Below are positions 23,921 to 37,390 of a stretch of 64,000 nt of DNA, one piece after another. The DNA lies in NCBI RefSeq assembly GCF_965638725.1, contig NC_134963.1:8377501-8441500 (forward strand), in the 5' to 3' direction. The DNA is from Aptenodytes patagonicus (taxonomy: Eukaryota; Chordata; Aves; Sphenisciformes; Spheniscidae). How positions within the stretch are numbered: the stretch's first letter is position 1; every line of letters starts with the position of its first letter. The position numbers and the translations under genes were made by a program. The notes below the pieces were generated by a model that searched no databases, was not told the DNA's origin, and saw only the letters and a list, made by a program, of their open reading frames with translations.

Positions 23921-25057
23921 GGAAAGGAAGTGAGCTGTTGAATAAAGAGCAAAAAATATAGCTGGACACAAAAGTAAAATTCTTATTTAAATGGTTGCAA
24001 GTAACGTAGCAAAGTGTACAGAATACCAGCCATGGGTCTAAACTGGTGGTTGGGAAATAGCGTCTCTTTTCCTAGCACTATCGTAGACCATGTCTATGGT
24101 CTTGCATAGTACAGATTTCCACATTTTCTGAAGTATTTACTAATACTGGATGTCTTTGCTAAGTAAGTTAGTAACTCATTTTTTCACCATGTTGCAAGAA
24201 CTGCTGAATACCAAGCCCTGAATTGAGCTAGACATACAAGTTAGAAACAACAAAGCTAGAAACAACCAAATTTACTGCATGGTGTTGAAAACGTAAACTT
24301 CAGTTCCTCAAAAATTTATTATTTGGAATTAACCACTGAAATGACTAATTAGGTGAGTTCTGCTAAACAGATAGTGCCATAATAGGGTTATCTGTGCCTT
24401 GGTTAATTCTTCTGTAAAACAGATAATGCCCCTTTCTATTACTATGCTAGGGCTTCATTCATTAGTTTTTATAAAACTTCCAGATACTTTGATGGAAGAA
24501 GCTGTAGAAATGCAAAAATATCATCATCATTTGCTATTGCAATGAAGGAAAAAAAAATAAATTTCCTCACAGAAAAAGATGTAATTACATGAATTCAGCT
24601 TGGCCCAGTTCCACAAATCCTGATGATCACAGTTCAGAAAAATAGGCTCTGACTTTGAAAAGCTGCAGAAATGGAACTGTAAGCAACCTCTTCCAGATCA
24701 ATTGTCTAGGAAATGCGGCATCTTTTTGTTATGAGTGCCTTCACAGTTGTGAATTTAATTCAACCACATTTTAAATCTTCAATATGCTAACCCACTTTAG
24801 ATTCCTGACATGAGGAAGTGAATTTCATTGTTAGAGTTTTTCATCATGCTTACATTTGTCTTTCAAAGGTGCTACATACCTGTGAGACTCACAGGATGAG
24901 ATCAAGACAGAGGGACATGAAAATTTCATGGAATATACCTCCTGGCATTGGCCAAAGTCATAGGGCTCAAGTGAGAATGAAGTTAGCAAAACATTTGATT
25001 CTTCCAGCTGAAGGGTGCAACAATTAATGTATTCAATAATGCTTTTTGGGGGTTAAA

Positions 25058-25115
25058 ATACACATATATGTATGTATATATAGATACAGGGGGGGGTGTG
25101 TGTGTATATATACAG
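25058..25115 (+). repeat. TA/TG-rich simple repeat
   Basis: Alternating ATATATGTATGTATATATAG and a G-run followed by TGTGTGTGTATATATA. It is a compound microsatellite in intergenic DNA. Confidence 0.8.
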
Positions 25116-26019
25116 GTGTACGAGTGCAAGGCCACAGAGATCCCTCTGAAAGTTATTAGTTATCTTCCACAGTCAAAACTTCATGGAAATATGGATATGT
25201 ACACACATCCTTGTACTCGTACTCATACACCTGAACTCCCACCAGAGACACACAGCTGTGCATCCTAAGAGCAGTTTTTGTACTGAGTGCGGGTAACACC
25301 TGCTGCAAATAACAGAATTCTCCAAAACCTCAGTGCTTCTGTTTTCCCAAGTGCTTCATGACATGAGCTGGATATACTTCAGACTAGAGGAAATACATAC
25401 ATTTTATATTAGTTTTTTAAAGCTCTATAATTTCTAAGGATTGTAATTGAAATCTATGCCCTGTTCTTCTGAGTCTTACACAGATGCAGAGATAGTCATG
25501 GCTCAGGCTCCAAAGATCTTCCTGCCTATGTTGATTCCCATCTGAGTATAGCCATTGAGTAGCGAACAGATGTACGGGTCAAGTCAAGCAGGTTGTACCC
25601 AGAGCCTGGGGTGACTGCCTCTCGGTGCTTTCAACCAAGGGAAGACTCCGGAGGAAGGGAATAACATCGGTCCTTTGTATTGCCAGTAACCCTACCTTGT
25701 ATTTTAGCAATGACGTGTTCGTGGTGTTCTAATGTGGCCATAGAGAGTCCCCTCGTGAGGTTCTTAGCGTACAAGAAGGGAAGTATGAAGAAAAATAATG
25801 GGTCAAATTATAAATTTGCACATTCTTTCAGAATAAGTCACGCTGGGGAGAAGCTCAAATGCTCAACTGTTCTTTCTTTCCTCAGAAGTCACAGGGAACA
25901 GATTTAAAATGCAAAGCATGACTTTGCAGGCCTGTACACGTAAGGGGGGAGGGGAGCAGAGGATAAAATGCCATTGGCGGCACGTTGCACGAGCATCGTT
26001 AGACATTGAGAAAGATATC

Positions 26020-26540
26020 ATTAGATTAAAAAAATGTCTTCACAGAGAAACAAAAGGCGAGCCGAGGCACGGCGCGTCAGGATTGCCCAACGCGAACTTC
26101 AGAGTCATTGCTGTTGACAATAGATGCACAGGCAAGCTTTGCCTGGGAGAGGCTAGCAGTTCCAGGCAGGGTCCAAGTGGTGCTAACAGACACTGACTGT
26201 CATTCTAGCCAAATAAACAGCCAACAGGGCTCCACATCTCCCTCTCAGTTCAAGATTAATTACTCATCTAAAACGACAGCTACTGTCTAGTGCCTAAAAG
26301 TTGTCAGGCGATGTATTGCCCATTCATGTTTCGTCAAGGACAAATGGTTTCATTTCTGTCGGGCGCGTTTCTGAATTTGTCTGACTGTTCGATTACATCT
26401 TTGAAAGTACTTAGCAAAAGCTGACAAATTTTTCCTATTTTTATCGCTGAGGCTGAATAGGAAGTAATCTGTTCATCATACGTAACGTCTACCAAGACAG
26501 CTAGGTTTCTTAACACATTCAAATTATCTTTCCTGGATTT
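26020..26540. promoter_or_regulatory. Candidate conserved non-coding element
   Basis: The segment retains scattered CpGs (GCGATG, TTTCGTC, GTCGGGCGCG, ATCGCTG, CATACGTAACG) in AT-rich DNA, together with homeodomain-type sites such as GATTAATTAC. CpG retention outside an island often marks constrained sequence. No open frame matches a protein. The call is inference from composition. Confidence 0.25.
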
Positions 26541-26914
26541 ATTTTTTATAACACTTATGTAAAATAAAAGCTCAGTGATTTTGCTACAATCTTTGGAGCA
26601 TTACCTAAGAAAAATCTTGATCCTGCTAAACTCCTGAAAATTGGCACTGGAATATGAAGTTGGGCACTTATTTTTCTAGTTTTTCTTTTGTCTTGTCAAA
26701 TAGGTTTAACCTTTATGCATTATAGATTTTGTTGGTTTAGAATGGGCAGTTTAATGGTTAGATGAATTGCAATATACGGGTATGTAACAGAAAAAAGAAT
26801 CTGTTGGGGTTATTCATGTGCTTTTGGATTTGATTTACTTCCTACTTCCTTATTTAATAACTAGGTTCCTTAAGACTCCTTAAGCTTGAATGACCCATGT
26901 TTTGTTGCCGGGTC

Positions 26915-27070
26915 TATTCCAATGACCCCTGCCAAGACCCCTGCCCCAGTTCGTCTATCAGACAAAAATGAATCTATTCCAGGAGCTATCAGTTCCCATT
27001 ATCTCTAATTGAGCCTGACAGTTGGAGACAGGCCTCATTATTTTTAATTGGGCCCTATAGTTCTAGAGTT
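26915..27070. promoter_or_regulatory. Candidate regulatory element with duplicated TAATTG modules
   Basis: Two adjacent related 32-base modules occur at 26997-27028 and 27036-27067. They share CATTAT, AATTG, AGTT and AGA, with 24 of 32 bases identical. Each holds a homeodomain-like TAATTG core. Upstream, GACCCCTGCC occurs twice (from about 26923) and TCTATTCC also occurs twice. The arrangement looks like a homeodomain-responsive element, but only by inspection. Confidence 0.3.
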
Positions 27071-29079
27071 AAATTAAACACAATTTAATGCAGATAGCTC
27101 ATATACATTAGTATGACAGAGTCAAATTGTATTTTAAGTTTAATAAAACAACAGGTTTTGTTTCCAGGCTTTGCTTTTACATAGTTTTACTGCTTTGAGC
27201 TCTGCATTATTTAAAACTTGCCTATTGCGTGACGACACATACATTAACTAGAATCTGACCTGATCATCCACCTGTTGAACCTTTTTACCACATACGCTTT
27301 TATACTGAAAATCATAATGTAGGCATGCGGTGGTGATGAACAACTCTTTATTCTGTAGTAAGCTCAGACTGTCAGTGATAGATTCATATGCAATGGTTAA
27401 GGTAGTTTTAAACAGATTTGCAGTCACTAGTCATGCAAATATAAGAAACTCCCAAAAGTTTTCCTAAAATTCCTGAGTGGAAGTTTTATTCAGAATTTAA
27501 AAATTAAGATACCTCTGTATACCTCAACAAGGGCATTTTTACTGCTTCGTAACAGGGCATCTGGCCTTTTTCTGTCATGAAGCGAACATTTTTGTCACTA
27601 TCAGGTGGTGCTTTTCGGTAAAGCCACCCCTGAATAAAGAAGGAATTGAACCACCCTGTTACACAGGTGCACGTTGCTCTAAATATTATAAATTATCAGG
27701 TACTGAATTTTCATTGGGAAGGAACATACCAATCCATGCTGATGAAGGAGCCAGTCTCACCATCCTTACTCTAGTAGTCTTCAGCCATACAAGAGTTTGT
27801 AAAATCATTCTCTGTCCTCTTTCTTTGCAGCATGTAGTGAATCAGCAGTGGGCTGGAAGACAAAGTCAATTTTTATTGAATCTTTAGCTTTGCCAGAGTT
27901 ACTGAAGCAGGTAATCCATCAGTGATACTCCTCTTTGGATTACAGATCATGGAACCAAGTTTCCTGATTACAGAAGGCTTTGATTAAATATTGGATTTTC
28001 AGGTGCAAGTCTCCCTTTACACAGGTGAGGTTAACAGATACTTCTGTCAAAGGACATTTCCTTTAATATGTTTGCATTTGCTGTAGCTCCCTCTTCAGCT
28101 TTGCTTGAAGGACAAATAAATAAACTACACCACTTCTCTAATGAGATGTGACACATGTAATCAAACTGGACTTTTTTTTTCACAAAATGTGTAAGTTTAG
28201 GAATCCAAGACAAGTATCCTTCTGTTTGGAACGGCAGGAACTCTAGTCTTCTTAAGAGCTCAAACAGCTTGCATTTAGTAATTATATGTGGTGTGTTTAA
28301 TTAACAGATACTTAATCATGGAAATTATATGTCATCAGGCCTATAGGCTAGGATTGTCCTGGAGAAAAAGAACAAGGATTACCCAATGTTTATATAGTCA
28401 CTCTACCTTTCTAACTGCTTTCCTTGGCCTGTGTATAGGCATCCTTTCCAGACCAAACATCAGTTATGTCTTACTTCTCCTAGCTGCCTCTAAAGCGTCT
28501 TCTGAAGCACGTTACATCTGCAACATAGAGTAACATCTGGGTGAGTACTTTCTTGTCTATTATACTGGACTGAATCTCTAGCTTTTTCTCCCTGCATTGC
28601 TTTTTTTTAACAAAGGTGCCATCACAGATGAAAGGTCTGCTCTACCTTCATTCTTCCTATGGGGAGTGACTATCACTTTCAACTGGTAGATACCATTTGA
28701 CATTTTAATTTTTTTTTCCATTTATTAATTTCCAGGGATGCACTTTATATTTTAGAGGAACAGTAGGGAATATTTTCCATGCTGAAAGTCTAATAGCAAT
28801 CTTGGGTAATATTGGTGTGACATACTGTTGCACACTTCTCCCATCTGCAGCTCTCCAGGGAATGCTCCTCCACTCCAGTGCCACACACCGCATTCCCAAA
28901 CCCCAGCGTACAGTGTGTCCTAAAGTCCATCACCCTCATACGCATTTCCAGCATGTTCGGTTCCTTCTCTCCCACGACAAGGCAGGGCTTCTCTAACTCA
29001 CTGTGTCCTTCTCCAGAGGTGTAGTCACATTGCACAGGGCTCCTCAAACCACCCTCTCTTCGTCCCTCCTGAATTCAGT

Positions 29080-29220
29080 GGGGTCAGTGATGGGAAGCTG
29101 GAGGGGGAGTAGCTTAGACAGGTGGGAAACTGTGGTGTGGGTGAGAGGGATGGAGGTTAGCAGGGAGAGAAACCAGTGCTAGAGAGAGGCAGGGAAGAGA
29201 CAGAGCAGAAGCTTGCAGGA
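29080..29220 (+). other. Purine-rich stretch
   Basis: About 140 bases dominated by G and A on the plus strand (GGGAGAGAAACC, GAGAGAGGCAGGG and similar), next to a C-rich segment (28,840-29,050). The strand bias is clear. No repeat family is recognised. Confidence 0.45.
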
Positions 29221-29849
29221 CACAAGTCACTGGCAGGGCTCAGGCTGTAGGGCAGAATTTCTTTTCCCCTGTTCTAGAGAGAAAATGGGGGGTGGGGGGG
29301 TGGTATAATTTCTCCCCCAAATATTTTTAATTGAAGTAAAAACAGTTACCAAAACCAGTATTTTCTTAGTCCAACCAGTCACTTGAAGATATATCCGATA
29401 GCATCTCTGGAATTAATTTTTCATGCCCACATTCAGTATGCACATGCTACTTTAGACATAGCTAAATGCATAAGCTTCTCAGCTCTTCTACTCATTAGGT
29501 ATTTTTGTTAGCTTTAGCTTGGCCAGCAGAAAACCCCTCTTTTCCTAGCACTGCAGGAGGTCCCTGCTGTGACAGGCTAAAATACCAAAAGATACAAGGG
29601 GTCTGTCATATGCTGTTGTCCTTTTGATTGAACTTGGAGAGAAAAGGCTTTTGTATAGCTTGTGGCCAGTTAGCCAGCACACTCCTAATATTATAGGCAC
29701 AGATTTAGTGACCTGCATGAGAAGTGAGATTGAAATAGATTTATTACAGCTTTCCATGCCCCTAGAAACCACGTATCTACGTTTGGGATTCTTAATGGCT
29801 TTCTTGTACATTAGCATTTGGGCACTGCAGAAAAATTAATGTCTGAATA

Positions 29850-29925
29850 CTCACAGCAACCGTGCAAGGGAGAGGAGGTATTGTTAGCCGTATTTTACAG
29901 ATGTGGAAATGAAGCTTTGAGGGTG
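29850..29925 (+). repeat. MIR/CORE-SINE-like ancient repeat relic
   Basis: The series CTCACAGCAACC, GAGGTATTGTTA, TATTTTACAGATGTGGAAAT and GAAGCTTTGAGGG follows the conserved 3' part of MIR-type SINEs and related L2/L3 tails (…ATTTTACAGATGAGGAAAC…). Such elements stopped moving long before birds arose, so this would be a very old copy. The exact family is uncertain. Confidence 0.6.
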
Positions 29926-32900
29926 TATTTATGTGATGGAGTACAATGCTATGGAAAGGTTGAGATGAGGTAGGCTTAAGTGGCTTGGATCCTGGAAAGC
30001 AGGCTAGTTTCTAGGTTTTTTATACACATGCTTGCTTTGTACAGGATTATCCTGTGTGCAGTAAGCATTTGCTGGGTAAATTCACACCAGAGCCTTGTGG
30101 CCAAGCAGAGAGCTGCATCCAGGTGTCACAAATCCTGACCTACCACATCAGTCCTCTTTCTGTGCAGACATAAGCTCCCTAGATGGGTAAATTACAGATT
30201 CATTTATTAAATCATAATAAATGGATTTATCATTCCCAGTTATTATCGGAACATATTTGAAAATCAAATCTTGCTGGTCTGTTTAAGCCACCTGGTTTTG
30301 TTTCTGTCATCACGGAACTATGCCTTGCATGCCGAGCCGTTCTGTGGATGCCAGGCGGGAGAGCTTGCGCACAGCAGTTCACACTGGAGCCGCTGGCTCC
30401 CAAGCTGACATGCGTGGAGCCGGCAGAAAGCTTCCAGGGACGAAAGACACCTTCTCTGGGAGCATAATGACCCCTTTCAGCTACAGAGCTGAAACGCTTC
30501 ACGTGTCACCCCCTCTATTGTTAGCAGAAGAACAAAGTTATCAAAAATATTACTTCCATATTTGTTGTACTAATTAACTTCTGTATGTTCCAGTACTCCA
30601 GTCAAGTCACAACATTGCTTGCTCGGTAAATTTCTGTCTGAATGCTTTCTGGTTTAAGGTGAAATTTAAATCCTTGTTCTAAGAAACTCCTCCTGATTTC
30701 AAGTGCAAACAGAAGGATACGTTCATCTTAAAAGAAGTAAGTGAGAAGAGCAAGGGTTTATTGTATTGCATGGCACAATGAAAAAGCTATAGACAACATT
30801 TTGTCAGACATGATTTTTTCTGTTTTTTTTCTGGAATGCCAAACCCATGAGAAGACCATGAGACCCAGGCCATGGGAAGGTGGATATTCCTGTTCCAAAT
30901 ACCATCCTAAGCGATGCCAGTAAAAATTCAAATGTAAAACAAGTTCAATTTTACAGGTAGGAAAACCAAGGCATTCAGTGAATTGTTCAGTAGGATGTAT
31001 CACATTTGCATGATTTCTCATTTGCCTTCTGAAGATGAACTTTTTAATGGGATACGTTCACGATTCCATGGCTTGTGCAACACCACCTTGTCGCTACATA
31101 AGGTTCATGGATTTTCATGGCCGCGGTGGATTGATATTAAAGAACTGTAAGGAAAAAAAGGCTTCTGTTTGTAACAGTCTCTTTTCAGCAGGGATTTAAA
31201 GCTTAGGGCATGCTGACTATCAGAGGGACCGCCCCGGCTCTGTCAATGAGTCGTGTATAGATGGCACATCTCCTGCTCAGCAGTGCTGAGATTGCTGTCT
31301 GGGCCTTAGATGCAACGTGAAAATAATGTATTCTAATCTTAAAGTGACAGAAGAAGAGTCTTTGCATCTTGAAATATTTGGTCTTGTGTGACTGTACCAT
31401 TACTGAAGTGCAGCGTGGTTTGGAGAGCATCACAGAGAGCAGGTTGCGGTTTTGCTGTATTTTACCAGGATCAAATTATCTCCTGTTCCCTCTGGGGTTT
31501 TTTGTCTGCTTTGTTTGTTTCCTCTCAACTGGCTTGAGAAAGAATGTGGGTTATAAGCAAAAGATGTCGAGGATTTAATTTAGCTAGTCAAAAAATACTC
31601 TTTTCAAATGTTAAAACTGAGGCTGAAAGAGAGGTCTGAGCTGCTGGTTTGAAAGGAGAGGACTTTTTTCTCAGTGCTGTTTAGCCATCACCGGCCCCAG
31701 CAGTGATGGGAGAGGCTCGGGTCCTAAGCTGATGAATCTGCCCCGTGCTACCTTCTGACACAGCGCCTCTATTGTACCGTGTCTGCTAGCCTGCTTTCTT
31801 CTTTAAATAATATATACAGGAAAGCCCCGTGTAATTCACTGACTAGCTTGCAGTTACATGGACAACAGAATAAAAAGGAAAACAAAAGTATTTTGGAATT
31901 TTTACTGAAGCAGTAGAGCAGTCCTATTTATTACTTGGGATGTTTGGAATTAATGAGCTCAGGGGTGAATAATTGATAACCATTTTAACACAAGCAAGAA
32001 TTCAATTAAATATGAACAAGAGGAGGCTGGGCATGCGGTAAAGAATTTCTCTTTCCCTTTTGACTGCAAACAATCCTTTCGGATCTGGTCATTGAAGACA
32101 ACTGGCAATGAAATGGGTGTGTGAAAGAGGAGGAAACCAGATATTATGTTACTTAAAAGTCATTCATCATGTCACAGGAAGGCAGGAATCTGAACTCCTG
32201 AAATAAATAATCGCTAAAGGTGATCTCTCTACACAAAGGTACTGCGGCACGAAGCCACTTCCAACCACTAAAATATTCCTTCTGTAATTAGGCCAGGTAG
32301 CCAGGTACTCACCTCTGTTTTTGCCAACATGGATGCTGAAGTAAAGCAGGATTCTGGGTTAAATTCTCAAGCCTGAGTTGCAAAGACTGAAGAGCCCCAT
32401 TCATATCTGCCCATCAGAGCACCTTGACTCCAAGTACAAAATTAATTGTCATTTTGCATTTGTCAGCAAAGGATATGATTTTCTTCTGTCTTTCCATTCC
32501 ACGTCTGTTTTTTCCTACTCTGAGCGAAACAATTCCTCAGCATTCCCTACTGAGAATGGATGGCATGAAAAGATCTGTTTGATAGTTTATCTGGTGGCAA
32601 TTTCAAAGTTGTAACTGTCTGAAGGAGTAACAGTGCTTTTGTTGGTGGTCAAGGTAACAGCACCATAGTGCCTCAAACAGTCCAGGCCAGTTTACTGAAA
32701 ATGCACTGCCTTGTCTGTGTAAAAAGACAGCGACTTTGGGATGAGGATGGGCACAAAAGCTTCTGTCAGCAATAAAAGTGATTGTGAGGGATCAATATAG
32801 CGCTTACTTCCAAGAGTTTGATTCAGCATGAGCATGCTTTGGTTTTCCACCTCTTATAACACTCGGTGATACACTCAACTCCACTTTCAGGTCTAGCCCT

Positions 32901-35900
32901 ACATAAACTAATGAATTTTCCTCAGCGTTTCTGCACTGAAGTCAATAATACACGTTCATATGCTTTTCAGCTATGTATTATACTGTGTGATATTATATTA
33001 ATTTTTTTATTTTCCTCTCCCTTTCCTGGAAGGTGCCTAAAGATCTAACCTGAGTGGTTTTGCAGTGTTTATCAGCATTTCCTACGATGCAAGCGTACAC
33101 AGAAGCTACAGAAGTTAGTCTATGGGACTGTTAGCCTGAACCTTCCCCGCTGCTCAGTTTTCTGATGTAAGTACTCATCGCTCTTTGTTCTGCATAGCTA
33201 TGCACTCTGCTGCTTTGTTCATGGACACCTACATAAATATGCACGTGCACTTTAGATGCACCACACGATATGTAGTGGGGAATGAATTGCTAGATAAACC
33301 TGAAAGAATGTAATAAATGTTCTCTCCTTCTCTTTATTTAAGCAGCCGTAGAAAGCGCTTGAAGCTCGAGGTCTAATTTTTCGTCAGCTAATGTGTGTGG
33401 GACTGAGTGTGAGGACGGTGCAGCGAGAGTGCCGGCAGAGGTAGGACTGCCTCTCCTTAGATCTGGTTACAACACGTCAGGACCCTGTAGAAGAAAAAGG
33501 GAGAATACAATATGTGAATGTGAGAGTTGAGTACTCATTCATTATAACGCTGTTTTGAGTCTTTCTTTAGGGTAAGTCTGTATCCACACCTGTGCCCTAT
33601 CACAGTGGATGGCACATTGCACAGTGGGGTGAAGAGATCGCAGAGGTTGCAGCAATGCAGGGACATTAGTAAAATTTAGTTGTGAGTTGGAATCACATTA
33701 AAGATTAATGTGTAGTCTTAGCATCTGTTCCTCCTTTGTAGGATATCTGCACTTTTAATTTTTAAGCATGTCTTAGCCTCAGCCTGGGAAGAGAGATACT
33801 ATAACCAAGAGAATATACATTATTAACCTTAAAGCTTCCAGCTCGAGTCAGCTCCTACAGCCTCTAACATTCTGGTTTCTGAACAAGTAGATGAGCACCC
33901 ACCACCTGGTCTGCAACACTGGCACGGTCCTGGATGGGGCTGACTCCAGGAGCAGTTTTAAAACAGCAGATGGATGCACTCACTTATTTCGGTAGTTCGT
34001 AATTAACATATAATGCTTATACCAACTCATCAAAGATCACTGGTGCCTGCAACGTAATCTCAAGGAAGATACAGTTTCTAGTGCTTATCTTGGAAAAGTG
34101 GCCACTAAGTGTATGCAAGTACCATAGGACAAAGTCCCTGACTCACACAGTAAATTATTAATGGTACTCTATTCGGGTGAGAACGTAGTCTCCTAGCTAG
34201 CTGCACAGTGTTACGAAGGACCTTAAACAAGTTCAAAGCACCTTTTGAATGGTTTAGCTGGAATAATTGTTAACAGCTGACTTTAACAGCATTCAAGATG
34301 GATACCCAGGTAACTTTAATTATTAGTGGCTATAGTGATAGATGTATTGCAGCTAGCTAGAGATGTAGTTCCATATGACATTTCTATTAACTGCATTAGT
34401 AAATATTTGAGTAGTGCATTTCCATAGGCTAGAGGATGGTATAATGATTTTGAAATAACATTTTTATAAAGCACACAACTGCTATAATTCAGTCACAAAT
34501 ATCTAGACTAATTTCAAAAACTTCATGGTGCAAAAGTGTGTGTTGCGTTTAGCTTGTACAATATGCCTTCAGCAGTAAGAACGACTTTTATCCTTGATAC
34601 CTGTGTATTCATAAATGTTCACTTTCCGTCTCTGCTGACTAATTTAATTTAGTGGACTTCAACAAAGAAATTTCTTGGAAGCTGTGACTGGGGTGACATC
34701 TCACTTGCATGCTAATGAAGTCTTGACAGAGGAGAGGACAGATGGAACTCCAGGATCAAACCAGCTACTTTTTTCCAACAAGAGATTAAAATTCAAAGAT
34801 TTATAACAGCTCTTGCAATTAAGGTGCAGGTTTCTTGGTGTCTGCTGATGACTTTCTCTTGCCATAGACTGCAGCAAAACTTCAGAGAAAATTCTGCAAG
34901 ACCTCTGTAGCAGTACTGCGTCACTAACACAGACTGTTTTCTTAAATAGTCCAGTTTAGTCTTTCTAAATGCTTAGGAAGTTCTGAAGCTGGCCTGTTTG
35001 GACAGTGGTCACAGTCTTGGCATGGCACTCTGCCTCCGGCAATCTCCGTCAAATCTCATCACAAAACCTGGTGACAGTTTTTGTAGGACAGACGTCCAGG
35101 TAACCTTGGCATTCTTGGTCCAGAGCTGACTCATAGGCAAATGAATGACATGGTGAAATTCTATGATCTACTTAGCAAACATTCCACTTGCTGCAAAATA
35201 ACTTGGTTAATCCTCCATTTATTTATTCAGCATCAGTGTGTTGAGACCTGCTCAAAGGAAGAGTGGTTCCTTTGCCCCTCCTTTTCTCCTCTTCCCCACA
35301 GAAAATTGTGTTTGGCAGGGACAAGAGTTCACACTCACGATGCATTTCACGAAGGTCAGTTGTGCAGCATAGGTGGTGTCCTCGGAGGAACCGCGGTTGA
35401 AAAGCTTCACGGAGAGCTGCTCCATCAAGTGATTGGGCTGGAGAGAGTCAGCTCGGCACATAAGGAGAGGGAGGCCCTTGCTGGCTGTGGGGGTTTGAAG
35501 TAAGGAATGACACTGAGTCGCTGGGGAGAGGTGCTGAAGCTAAGGTGGTCAGCTGTGAGCAGCAGCGGCGGCATGGAGCAGAGGGAGCAGAGGTGGGAGC
35601 TGGACTGGAGCTCTGCAGCTGGCACTGCAAAGACCAAATGACAGAGCTTGATGCCGAAGCCGAAGAGAAGTAAGCAAATTATTCCCAAATAAAAGGTGAC
35701 AGAGGCAGAATGCAATAGAGCATTTGAGCTGCAAAGTCCGAGTCAGAGAGAGAAATACAGTGACCAAAGGCGAGACAGAGGATTTAATTTTTAATTAGCC
35801 ATAATTAATTCCTTCCACATCTTATGTCTGGTGAGAAGACAGAGTGAAAGGAACAAATAGTGGATTTGCTTCGCTGTGTCATAGTACCAGAGAGGGAGAT

Positions 35901-37139
35901 AAAGGGATGTATTTTAGTGAGTTGAAGTACTGACTGCTGAACTCGGAGATGATGTGGGTGTCTGGCTGTGCAACGATCCTGTTAAATCTATTGGAGTTTT
36001 GCTTATTGCAACACTGAAGGGTTTTTTTACTTTGTGTGCAATTTTCAGTGTTGCTACTCGATAGTGCATGGTCTAGCTGAATCAGAGACAGCAGAGCCCC
36101 CCGTTCAGTGATCCAAACTTAAGCATAAATGTAAGAATAGTCCACAGGATGAGATAGGTACCTTGCTGTTGAGGCTTTAAACTGATATAGGAATGAGAGA
36201 ATTTCTTTTTAATAATAGTTGTAGAAGGCTCAAAAAGAATTCCTCCTCAGGAAAAAAAAAGTATTTTATTTTATCCAATTTAAAAAAATTAATTCTTATC
36301 TTCCCCTTTTAATGTATATTTGTTTGACAGATCCAGACTTATTAACAGCTTTTAGTAGCTGGGGGCTTTTGCAACTTTGCTGTGAAAGTTTTCCTTCCCA
36401 CTGTTATACTACGTGACAGATATTTGAAATAAATTACGGTTATCAGACAAAAAAACCCCAAATGCTCAAAGGAAAACTCATTTGCTCTTGTCAGATAACC
36501 CCGTGCAGCTTCTTTGGCCCTACTGATGTTAAACCTGCTCCTTCTTTATTCATCCTCCCAAGAAAAACCAGCCGGGACCTGCATTTCTCATTTCAAAAAA
36601 CCCAAAGGAGCATTACCCTGCTCCTTCTTCTCAATTTGTCCTTTTGAAGGTCAGCTTTAAAGACCATAAAATCAGCACAGTAATCCTAGTAGGATCCGTG
36701 AGTAATTCCTCAGGCAATAGCCTTTGTGTATCCTCACCCCGTGTTTCACCAACTCTGGAGCTCCGGTGGTGTGGCAGTGCTTGGGTGTCCCCAAGCCCTC
36801 TTGGCACGCCACCGGCTCCTCGTTCCCAGAACAGTTTATTAACTGCCCGTAATCCGACGGGGACAGGAGCAACATCCTCCTACTTGACAAGCATTGAATT
36901 CTGGATTTGCAAAAGAGCCGCAAGGTGTGGAGGAATTTCTCCTATTTAAAATAAAGCTTTCTTTCCTCCCTGTCTTGAATCAATGAGCGCTGGGCTCGCT
37001 GCTCTGGCTGGGCTCAGGCAACGCGGGGCTTTTTGGGGAGCAGCAGGGGGGACGTGGCCACCTGCCGTGGAAATGGAGATTTTACGAACATAATGAAAGG
37101 CAAAACAAAGAAAACATTATCTACAACGTGAGCTGCTGA

Positions 37140-37390
37140 GAAGCAAACAGCAACTTACATATGGTTCGGGTTTGGCACGGCCTTTATTTTTACCCTTAGA
37201 CAGGACTCCCTATCTAGTTATTTACTGTATTAATGACACGAGACAGAATTACAGCAAACGGGCCCAGCACATTCATTACTGTGATAATTGTCGTCGTTTC
37301 CTCCGAGGCCGGGACAGCCGAGCGCTGCACAGAGCCCCGAACGTGAACAGACCGATGGCTGCAGGTGGAATGCAAGAGTGGTTCCTGGCT
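37140..37390. promoter_or_regulatory. Candidate conserved enhancer left of the LTR
   Basis: Rich in AT-hook/homeodomain-type strings (TAGTTATTTACTG, TATTAATGAC, TTCATTACTG, GATAATTG) interleaved with retained CpGs (GACACGAGAC, TGTCGTCGTTTCC, GCCGGGACAGCCGAGCG). There is no coding match. It lies 14 kb upstream of MYO1H and 24 kb upstream of FOXN4. Function is inferred only from composition. Confidence 0.3.

Larger units (their letters stand above)
15233..26000. other. Intergenic AT-rich sequence between FOXN4 and MYO1H (left part)
   Basis: No coding exon that I recognise on either strand. Contents noted separately: a CR1 fragment (16414-16598), a 10-bp hairpin (18976-18999), an isolated GC-rich patch (23730-23920) and a TG/TA simple repeat (25058-25115). 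Open frames are short and resemble no protein family known to me. Confidence 0.8.

Noticed and set aside
35281-35354. Strong pyrimidine tract plus acceptor and a possible 53-base exon ending GAAG/GTCAGT
   Set aside because: The splice-like strings alone are not enough. The translation is unrecognised and no partner exon is visible.
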